Shown here piece by piece: positions 1 through 5,089 of a stretch of DNA of 6,620 nucleotides. Source of the DNA: Desulfotignum sp. (GTDB lineage Bacteria; Desulfobacterota; Desulfobacteria; Desulfobacterales; Desulfobacteraceae); contig JAIPDY010000182.1 of NCBI GenBank assembly GCA_021737445.1, positions 1-6,620 of the forward strand. The letters are read 5' to 3'. Position 1 is the first letter of the stretch. Each line of letters opens with the position of its first letter. The notes below the pieces were generated by a model. It had not been told where the DNA came from and searched no databases. It saw only the letters and a list, made by a program, of their open reading frames with translations. Both the position numbers and the translations under genes were made by a program.

Positions 1-444
1 GGAATGGCCAACAGGAGAATACCCGCCCGTACCGATCCATTTGCCGCCGCCGTCATGGCGGCCCTCCTGGTCTTTGAGCCGCTCCTTAAAGTATGCGATC
101 AGCTCATCCGGGGTCATTTTGTTGAGCTTTTCCTCATCAATGCCCAGGGCATCTGCCACCTTTTTGGGATTTTTCAGCCATTCCTCCAGCAGCCCCCTGG
201 CAATGGCATCGATTTCAAAACCAGCATCCTCGGGCAGGGGGACCCCTTCAAAATAATGGGCAAACACCTGGTCATACAGGTCAAAATACCGCTCACTTTT
301 GACCAGAATGGCCCGGGCGCAGGTATAAAAATCATCCAGGCCGGTCACCATGCCGTTGTAAAGGGCTTTTTGCAGGGTGAGAAAGGCGGTGGGAGACACA
401 GGGATACCCACTTCCTTGAGGGTATAAAAGAATTTTACAAACAT
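1..444 (-). CDS. VWA-domain (CoxE-like) protein, N-terminal part, cut by window edge
   Basis: This is the first 148 residues of a protein that runs off the left edge of the window, read from the ATG at 444. The visible part resembles the N-terminal region of CoxE-like VWA-domain proteins encoded beside MoxR ATPases. It begins MFVKFFYTLKEVGIPVSPTA, has a helical stretch with YTCARAILVKSERYFDLYDQ at residues 40-59, and reaches a glycine-rich KWIGTGGYSPVGHS at 135-148, which in this family precedes the VWA domain. The VWA domain and its metal-binding MIDAS motif would lie outside the window, so they are not seen. The start is supported by a Shine-Dalgarno AAGGGA (minus strand, 455-450) five bases before the ATG; it overlaps the stop of the upstream MoxR gene, suggesting translational coupling. 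In known MoxR/VWA pairs the two proteins act together as a chaperone for assembling or metallating protein complexes. The client here is unknown. The family call is fairly secure; the specific function is not. Confidence 0.8.
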   Translation of the reverse strand, partial: MFVKFFYTLKEVGIPVSPTAFLTLQKALYNGMVTGLDDFYTCARAILVKSERYFDLYDQVFAHYFEGVPLPEDAGFEIDAIARGLLEEWLKNPKKVADALGIDEEKLNKMTPDELIAYFKERLKDQEGRHDGGGKWIGTGGYSPVGHS

Positions 445-453
445 GGGGGTCCC

Positions 454-1305
454 TTAAAACAAACGTCTTCTGGATGTCAGGTTCTGGGCCCGTTCATAAT
501 CCGGGCTTTTTTTGAACAATACCCCGAGAAAGGGCAGTTTGCCGTTGATCAGGTCCTTTACCCTAAAATCGGGATCTGCATGCAACGCCCTGATCCAGTT
601 GATCAGTTCCCGGGTGGCCGGCTTTTTTTCGATGCTCTCAATCTCCCGCATGCTGAAAAACGCCTTGATGGCATTGTCAGCCAGTTTTTCATCCAGATCC
701 GGGAAATGCACATGAATGATCTTGCGCATCATTTTGGGATCGGGAAAAGCGATGTGGTGAAAATTGCACCGGCCCAAAAACGGGTCGGACAGGTCTTTTT
801 TCGCGTTGGAGGTGATGATGATCACCGGGCGGTGGGTTGCCCTGACGGTCTGGTCCGTCTCGATGATATCAAACTGCATCTGGTCCAGGACATCCAGCAT
901 GTCATCTTGAAAATCGGTATCTGCCTTGTCGATCTCATCGATGAGCAGCACGGTGCGCTGATCTGCCACAAATGCCTGGCCGATTTTTCCCATCTTTATG
1001 TATTCATTGATATTGCTCACATCCCGCTTGGAATCCCCGAACCGGGAATCGTTGAGCCGGGTTAGGGTATCATACTGGTACAGGGCCTCCACCAGTTTCA
1101 TGCTGGATTTCACGTTGAGTACAATCAGGGGCATGCCCAGGCTTTCTGCAATGGCATAGGCCAGCATGGTTTTGCCTGTGCCGGGCTCTCCTTTTAGAAG
1201 CAACGGCATTTCCAGCCGCATGGATATGTTGACAATGGCGGCCAGTTCCCGGTCCAGTACATATTTGGTGGCGCCCTGAAATTCTTCGGTTACAATCTGA
1301 TTCAT
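454..1305 (-). CDS. MoxR-family AAA+ ATPase
   Basis: A complete 283-residue AAA+ ATPase of the MoxR family, a cytoplasmic ATP-driven chaperone that typically works with a VWA-domain partner. Visible motifs are Walker A GEPGTGKT at residues 39-46, Walker B VLLIDEID at 119-126, sensor 1 IIITSN at 162-167, a likely arginine finger R179 in DPFLGRC, and a sensor-2-like KPATRELINW at 228-237. The length is normal for the family. The start at 1305 is chosen because GGAGA (minus strand, 1319-1315) sits nine bases upstream and the protein from here begins in the usual way for the family. An in-frame ATG at 1377 adds 24 residues that do not look like the family and has no clear ribosome binding site. 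The gene is followed after 9 bp by the VWA-domain gene, so the two are almost certainly co-transcribed. The nearest relatives are probably the ATPases paired with CoxE-like proteins. There is no clue to the target complex within the window. Confidence 0.92.
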   Translation of the reverse strand: MNQIVTEEFQGATKYVLDRELAAIVNISMRLEMPLLLKGEPGTGKTMLAYAIAESLGMPLIVLNVKSSMKLVEALYQYDTLTRLNDSRFGDSKRDVSNINEYIKMGKIGQAFVADQRTVLLIDEIDKADTDFQDDMLDVLDQMQFDIIETDQTVRATHRPVIIITSNAKKDLSDPFLGRCNFHHIAFPDPKMMRKIIHVHFPDLDEKLADNAIKAFFSMREIESIEKKPATRELINWIRALHADPDFRVKDLINGKLPFLGVLFKKSPDYERAQNLTSRRRLF

Positions 1306-1390
1306 GGGTGATCTTCTCCAGATATCAAAGGGGTTAAACAAATCATTGCTCTTTGCCCCATGGGGACAAAATATCACTGTTTTTACAGAA

Positions 1391-1419
1391 AATATGAAGC
1401 ATATCCCTTTTTTTCACAA
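1391..1419 (-). promoter_or_regulatory. Candidate sigma-70 promoter for the moxR-VWA pair
   Basis: On the minus strand, TTGTGA (1419-1414) and CATATT (1396-1391) are separated by 17 bases, each matching four of six consensus positions. It faces the MoxR start about 85 bases away. The region is AT-rich, so a chance match is quite possible. Confidence 0.3.
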
Positions 1420-1434
1420 GGCTTTTGTAAAAAA
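1409..1434. repeat. AT-rich inverted repeat in the moxR/tatA divergent region
   Basis: A run of T (1409-1414), one unpaired C, then ACAA (1416-1419) pairs with TTGT (1425-1428) followed by a run of A (1429-1434), giving ten base pairs around a five-base loop. It overlaps the -35 of the candidate moxR promoter. It could be an operator or simply AT-rich spacer; no function can be assigned. Confidence 0.35.
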
Positions 1435-1456
1435 TTTCCGGTTCCGGCCCATACAT

Positions 1457-1468
1457 TACAAATTTGTA
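1457..1468. repeat. Perfect 12-bp palindrome TACAAATTTGTA
   Basis: A perfect self-complementary 12-mer lies between the divergent moxR and tatA genes, about 35 bases upstream of the candidate tatA -35 box. Its size and symmetry would suit a dimeric regulator, but no specific regulator is recognised and the AT-rich surroundings make chance occurrence reasonable. Confidence 0.35.
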
Positions 1469-1500
1469 TTTTATATTTTTTGTCCGTGAATTCTAAATCA

Positions 1501-1529
1501 TTGACACTGATACCACATAGTGTTAAGAG
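1501..1529 (+). promoter_or_regulatory. Candidate sigma-70 promoter of tatA
   Basis: A perfect TTGACA (1501-1506) is followed after 17 bases by TAAGAG (1524-1529), a poor -10 but preceded by TG at 1521-1522 as in extended -10 promoters. Transcription would start near 1536 and leave a leader of about 40 bases before tatA. The spacer contains inverted arms ACACT (1504-1508) and AGTGT (1519-1523). Confidence 0.45.
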
Positions 1530-1574
1530 TTTTCATCTGATATTTTTACGTCATGAAACAAACAGGAGCATGCT

Positions 1575-1766
1575 ATGATAGGTGGAATTGGAATGCCGGA
1601 ACTGATAATCATCCTTGTGATTATACTCATTATTTTTGGTGCGGGCAAACTGCCTGAAATCGGTGCGGGTCTGGGCAAAGGGATTAAAAATTTTAAAAAA
1701 GCCACAAAAGAGCCCCTTGAAGACAAGGACGCAGATAAAGAACCCGAAAAGATTGAAAAAGACTGA
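1575..1766 (+). CDS. tatA: Sec-independent protein translocase subunit TatA
   Basis: A 63-residue TatA/E-type protein, the membrane subunit that assembles into the pore for export of folded, twin-arginine-signal proteins across the cytoplasmic membrane. It has the family's layout: a short N-terminus, one membrane helix at about residues 8-21 (PELIIILVIILIIF), the FG hinge at 21-22, the conserved GAGKLPE, an amphipathic helix at about 25-45 rich in G and K, and a short charged tail to residue 63. The start at 1575 has AGGAG (1564-1568) six bases upstream. TatA is preferred over TatB because of the short length and FGAGKLPE hinge. No tatB or tatC is next to it; it is flanked by divergent moxR and by a terminator, so it appears to be transcribed alone. 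The partner genes must be elsewhere, and it may be one of several TatA copies in the genome. Confidence 0.92.
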   Translation: MIGGIGMPELIIILVIILIIFGAGKLPEIGAGLGKGIKNFKKATKEPLEDKDADKEPEKIEKD

Positions 1767-1798
1767 TCCTTTTTTTGCTGTATAGCGTTTTTCCCTTT

Positions 1799-1846
1799 AC
1801 AGCCGGGCAATTAACAATGCCCGGCTGTCTGCGTTTAATTTTTTAT
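1799..1846 (+). terminator. Rho-independent terminator after tatA
   Basis: Perfect 11-bp GC-rich arms ACAGCCGGGCA (1799-1809) and TGCCCGGCTGT (1818-1828) enclose an eight-base loop. They are followed by a T-rich stretch at 1834-1846, set off from the stem by five bases (CTGCG), which is a little far. It lies 33 bp after the tatA stop and separates tatA from the glnD unit. Confidence 0.75.
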
Positions 1847-1922
1847 TCCCGCCACTTCAGCCATAAATAACTCACCTGCAAATCCAGCGCAAACACCTTC
1901 CAAGACAAAAATGTAATTTTAT

Positions 1923-1952
1923 TTGACAACTTAACAACATTTTTGTTATTTA
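1923..1952 (+). promoter_or_regulatory. Candidate sigma-70 promoter upstream of glnD
   Basis: A perfect TTGACA at 1923-1928 is followed 17-18 bases later by weak -10 candidates (TTATTT at 1946 or TATTTA at 1947). If used, it would start transcription near 1959 and give glnD a leader of about 105 bases containing the hairpin at 1999-2024. The -10 is poor, so this is tentative. Confidence 0.35.
1932..1948. promoter_or_regulatory. Dyad TAACAA-N5-TTGTTA, possible regulator site
   Basis: Perfect 6-bp inverted arms at 1932-1937 and 1943-1948. The centre is about 120 bp upstream of the start point predicted for the sigma-54 promoter at 2034-2049, a usual distance for sigma-54 activator sites. It also sits between the -35 and -10 of the candidate sigma-70 promoter, where it could act as an operator. 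It does not match the enterobacterial NtrC consensus. Its role is inferred from position only. Confidence 0.3.
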
Positions 1953-1998
1953 ATGCACTACATATTGTTTTTTATCATGACAAATTAAGGCGCAGCCA

Positions 1999-2024
1999 GG
2001 ACAGCATGTTGAAAAACATTGTCC
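1999..2024 (+). repeat. Inverted repeat / hairpin with GAAA loop upstream of glnD
   Basis: Arms GGACA (1999-2003) plus ATGTT (2006-2010) pair fully with AACAT (2015-2019) plus TGTCC (2020-2024), with a two-base GC bulge on the left and a four-base GAAA loop of GNRA type. It ends ten bases before the sigma-54 -24 element. As DNA it could be a protein-binding dyad; as RNA it would form only in transcripts started further upstream. Confidence 0.45.
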
Positions 2025-2033
2025 CTGAAAGGC

Positions 2034-2049
2034 TGGCACGTCCATTGCT
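2034..2049 (+). promoter_or_regulatory. Sigma-54 (RpoN) -24/-12 promoter of glnD-glnB-glnA
   Basis: TGGCACG (2034-2040), four bases TCCA, then TTGCT (2045-2049) match the sigma-54 consensus TGGCACG-N4-TTGCW at every defined position. The key GG (2035-2036) and GC (2047-2048) have the required spacing. Transcription would begin near 2060, right before the first suitable glnD ATG at 2064. Sigma-54 with the activator NtrC is the classical system for nitrogen-regulated glnA operons, which fits the genes downstream. That this site is active is inferred. Confidence 0.75.
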
Positions 2050-2063
2050 TTCCACAAAAGGCC

Positions 2064-4715
2064 ATGAAAACCATGCAGCATATGCAAAATTCACAGGCAC
2101 ATACCCTGATCCAGAAAAAAGAGGGCCTGATCCAGGCGTTTCTGGCAGGGAAAGAAGCCGGGGTTCTGGAAAAACTGACCCGGATTCTGGATGAATATTT
2201 TTTTACCATGTATGAAAAAAGCATTACCGCCCGCAAAATGGTTATATCCCGGCACCCTTTTGCCGTCATTGCCCTGGGCGGATACGGCAGAAAAGAACAA
2301 TGCATCCATTCCGACATCGACCTGCTGATTCTGTTTGATTCTGAAGTGCCGCCGGAAGTGGAAGCCTTTGTCCAGGAGATTGTCTACCCTTTGTGGGATG
2401 TTCGGTTTGAAGTGGGATATGCGGTACGCAGTATTGATGAATGCATTGACATGGCTTTTGAGCGGTTTGATATTCTCACCACGGTTCTGGATGCCCGGTT
2501 CATCTGCGGCAGTTCCCTGATCTATTCTGAGTTCATGGAAAGATTCAGACACAGACTTTCCACCCGGCACTACAAACAGACCCTGGACTATCTGTTTGAA
2601 CATGGTATCAAACGGCTGGAAAATTTCGGAGATTCCACCTACCTGGTAACCCCGGACCTCAAATCCGGATTCGGCGGATTGCGGGACTACCACACCCTTT
2701 TGTGGTACGCCAAAATCAAATCCGACATCAAAGAACGGCGGGACCTGGAATATTACGGGTTTTTATCCCATTTTGAATACCATACCCTGGAAGAGACCCT
2801 GGCCTATATCTGGGACATCAGAAACCGGCTTCACCACATCACCGGCCGCAAATGCGACACCCTGCACTTTGAATATCAGACAGAGGTGGCCGGCCTTCTC
2901 CAGTTCAACAATCACCAAAATCAGCCGGATGTGGAGATTTTTCTGGGCGAGCTGCATGCCAGAATGGAATTTCTCAAGCAGATCAACCAGATCACCTTTG
3001 AAGACATCATCACCAGCAGCCGCATCAGAAAAGAATCTGCCACCCCGCACCTGACCCGGACCGGGGGCCTTATCATCAGTAAAAGACGGCTGTATTTTGC
3101 CAATACCGTGGTGATCCTCCAGCGCCCTGAACTGCTGCTGCAAATATTTCTGGAAAGCGGCAGAACACGGATTCCGCTGTCCATAGAAGCCAGGCGCGTG
3201 GTGTCGGAGTTTTTGCACCTGGTGGATGATGAGATCAAAGCAGATCCTGTCAGCATCAAAATCTTTAAACGGATACTGGCCCTGTCTTTCTGGGAATTCA
3301 ACGTGCTCAACGTGATGCTGTCCACCGGTATTTTAGAACAGTTCATACCTGAATTTGGTGCCATCAGAAACAAGATCCAGTATAACCACTACCATCTGTT
3401 TCCGGTGGACAAGCATTCCATCCGCTGTGTTCAGGTGATCAACAGCTTCAGGGAACCTGGCACCACTGTAATCACCAGCCTGTATGCCGATGTTTTCAAG
3501 GATGTGAGAAATAAAAATTTGCTGTTGGTGACCGCCCTGCTCCATGATATCGGCAAATCAGATCCGGCAAAAGAGCACTCAAACACCGGGGCTGCCATTG
3601 CCAGGCCCATACTGGAACGCCTGGGGTTCAAACCCGCAGAGGTGGCAGATGCCCAGTTCTTAATCAAACACCACCTGCTGCTGGCCAAAACCGCCACCCG
3701 GCGGGATGTCTTTGATGAAGAAACCGCCATTTACACGGCCAATAAAGTGGGCAAAATAAGGCTGCTGCGAATGCTGTTTCTTCTCACAGTAGCAGACTCC
3801 ATGGCCACCGGGCCCAAAGCATGGAATGAATGGACCGAAAACCTGATAAAAGATCTGTTCTTAAAAACCATGCGCATTTTAAAAACCGGGGAGCTGGCAT
3901 CCAGAAAAGCCCAGCGCCTTATTCAGCGCAAAAAACAGTCTGTGCTGGCACTGTTTAGAGAAAACTGGCACAAAGAAGAGATTCTCAAACAGCTCAATGC
4001 GATGTCAGGGCGGTACCTTTTATATATGCCGGCCATCCATGTTGCGGACCATATCAAGCTGTTCCGGAACCTGGCAGACAGACAGTTCATCTGGCAGGTT
4101 TCCAGAGAAGATGATTCAGACATCCGCACAGTGGCCATCTGCGGCCGGGAAAAACCCGGGTTTTACTCCAAGATCGCCGGGGTTTTTTTTCTCAACCGCA
4201 TCAATATAGTGGCGTCCCAGGCCTATCCGCTGGGAGACACCCATATTCTGGATATTTTCAAGGTCATGGCCCCCAGTGACCCGATTTTTGAAAGAGAAAA
4301 ATGGGAAAAAGCGGAGGCAGACCTGATCCATGCCCTGGATGATGACCATTTTCTGGACAAGGTTGTGGACAAGGTCCCCAAACGCATCACCATTGCCTCG
4401 GGCAGACGTCCCGAACCCAACCAGGTCCGCATAGATAATGACACATCCAGTTTTTTCACCATCATCGAAGTGCTGACCTATGATTTTGGCGGCCTGCTGT
4501 TCACCATCACCGATGCCCTGTACCGCAGCGGCCTTAACGTTAATGTGGCCATGGTGGGGGGCAAGGTGGATCAGATCATGGATATATTTTATGTCAGGGA
4601 CCTTGAAAATGACCAGAAAATAAGGAACCCTGAAAAACTCAGACAAATTAAAACAGCCATTATCAAACGGCTCCCCAGGATACATGCAAAGGAGGTATCA
4701 AATGAAAAAAATTGA
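2064..4715 (+). CDS. glnD: Bifunctional PII uridylyltransferase / uridylyl-removing enzyme GlnD
   Basis: GlnD is the cytoplasmic glutamine sensor: at low glutamine it transfers UMP to Tyr51 of PII (GlnB), at high glutamine it removes it. Read from the ATG at 2064 it has 883 residues, close to the usual 860-900. Domains in order: a nucleotidyltransferase domain with GGYGRKEQ and SDID at 72-86 (metal-binding Asp84 and Asp86); the GlnD linker region with SGFGGLRD at about 201-208; an HD hydrolase domain with His451, the His494-Asp495 pair, His505, His536-537 and Asp578; and two ACT domains at about 686-734 and 796-846. All catalytic residues are present. In the second ACT domain the usual D-x-P-G-L-L reads DFGGLL, a mild divergence. 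The start is uncertain: ATGs at 2064, 2073 and 2082 are all in frame and none has a well-spaced ribosome binding site (AAAAGG at 2056-2061 is two bases from the first). A TTG at 2019 would put the promoter inside the gene and adds residues unlike the family. The end overlaps glnB by 14 bp. Confidence 0.96.
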   Translation: MKTMQHMQNSQAHTLIQKKEGLIQAFLAGKEAGVLEKLTRILDEYFFTMYEKSITARKMVISRHPFAVIALGGYGRKEQCIHSDIDLLILFDSEVPPEVEAFVQEIVYPLWDVRFEVGYAVRSIDECIDMAFERFDILTTVLDARFICGSSLIYSEFMERFRHRLSTRHYKQTLDYLFEHGIKRLENFGDSTYLVTPDLKSGFGGLRDYHTLLWYAKIKSDIKERRDLEYYGFLSHFEYHTLEETLAYIWDIRNRLHHITGRKCDTLHFEYQTEVAGLLQFNNHQNQPDVEIFLGELHARMEFLKQINQITFEDIITSSRIRKESATPHLTRTGGLIISKRRLYFANTVVILQRPELLLQIFLESGRTRIPLSIEARRVVSEFLHLVDDEIKADPVSIKIFKRILALSFWEFNVLNVMLSTGILEQFIPEFGAIRNKIQYNHYHLFPVDKHSIRCVQVINSFREPGTTVITSLYADVFKDVRNKNLLLVTALLHDIGKSDPAKEHSNTGAAIARPILERLGFKPAEVADAQFLIKHHLLLAKTATRRDVFDEETAIYTANKVGKIRLLRMLFLLTVADSMATGPKAWNEWTENLIKDLFLKTMRILKTGELASRKAQRLIQRKKQSVLALFRENWHKEEILKQLNAMSGRYLLYMPAIHVADHIKLFRNLADRQFIWQVSREDDSDIRTVAICGREKPGFYSKIAGVFFLNRINIVASQAYPLGDTHILDIFKVMAPSDPIFEREKWEKAEADLIHALDDDHFLDKVVDKVPKRITIASGRRPEPNQVRIDNDTSSFFTIIEVLTYDFGGLLFTITDALYRSGLNVNVAMVGGKVDQIMDIFYVRDLENDQKIRNPEKLRQIKTAIIKRLPRIHAKEVSNEKN

Positions 4716-5040
4716 AGCTGTCATCAAGCCTTTCAAGCTCGATGATGTAAAAGAAGCCTTGAGTGAAATCGGAATTTACGGCATGACCGTGACTGAAGTC
4801 AATGGATACGGCCGCCAGAAAGGACACAAGGAGATCTACCGGGGCGCGGAATATGTGGTGGATTTTGTCCCCAAAATAAAGCTGGAGATTGTGGTGGCAG
4901 ATGACCGGGCAGACGAAACCATTGAAACTGTAAGAGATGCTGCCAACACCGGAAAAATCGGAGACGGCAAGATCTTTGTTCTGAACGTGGAAAAAGCCAT
5001 CCGGGTCAGAACCGGAGAAACAGACACAGATGCACTCTAA
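4702..5040 (+). CDS. glnB: Nitrogen regulatory protein PII (GlnB)
   Basis: A 112-residue PII signal protein, exactly the standard length. It works as a cytoplasmic trimer that binds ATP/ADP and 2-oxoglutarate and passes nitrogen status to its partners. The T-loop, residues 37-55, carries Tyr51 in RGAEYVVDF, the uridylylation target of GlnD. Also visible are Gln39 and Lys58 for ligand binding, the B-loop TGKIGDGK at 83-90, and Arg101/Arg103 in the IRVRTGE C-terminal segment. The ATG at 4702 follows a near-perfect Shine-Dalgarno AAAGGAGGT (4688-4696) by five bases; an earlier in-frame ATG at 4684 has no such site and adds six residues absent from the family. It starts inside the last codons of glnD, so the two are translationally linked. 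Placement next to glnA rather than amtB favours GlnB over GlnK, though sequence alone does not cleanly separate the two. Confidence 0.96.
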   Translation: MKKIEAVIKPFKLDDVKEALSEIGIYGMTVTEVNGYGRQKGHKEIYRGAEYVVDFVPKIKLEIVVADDRADETIETVRDAANTGKIGDGKIFVLNVEKAIRVRTGETDTDAL

Positions 5041-5057
5041 AAAGGTAAAAACCAGAC

Positions 5058-5063
5058 TATAAT
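5058..5063 (+). promoter_or_regulatory. Possible internal -10 box (TATAAT) before glnA
   Basis: A perfect TATAAT lies in the 49-bp gap between glnB and glnA, 27 bp before the glnA start. No reasonable -35 hexamer exists 16-18 bases upstream and there is no TG extension, so a secondary glnA promoter is possible but weakly supported. Confidence 0.25.
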
Positions 5064-5089
5064 CATACATTAAAAACAGAAAGGAAAAC

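Noticed and set aside
4..1065. Plus-strand open frame of 353 codons
   Set aside because: It is antisense to the MoxR and VWA genes, crosses the boundary between them, and its translation shows no recognisable domain; the minus-strand frames have clear family motifs.
1847..1922. Stretch between the tatA terminator and the glnD promoters
   Set aside because: No small gene, RNA or repeat could be supported here.
2019..2063. Upstream TTG extension of glnD
   Set aside because: TTG lacks a ribosome binding site, the added 15 residues are not GlnD-like, and they would be encoded by the sigma-54 promoter itself.
1943..2194. Plus-strand open frame of 83 codons overlapping the glnD start
   Set aside because: No recognisable protein features; it runs into glnD in another frame and its start has no ribosome binding site.
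2091..2693. Long minus-strand open frame (200 codons) inside glnD
   Set aside because: Antisense shadow of a strongly conserved gene; no ribosome binding site or family motif.
5041..5089. Possible sigma-54 or attenuator element between glnB and glnA
   Set aside because: No TGGC-N8-TTGC pattern and no stable hairpin found; only an isolated TATAAT.
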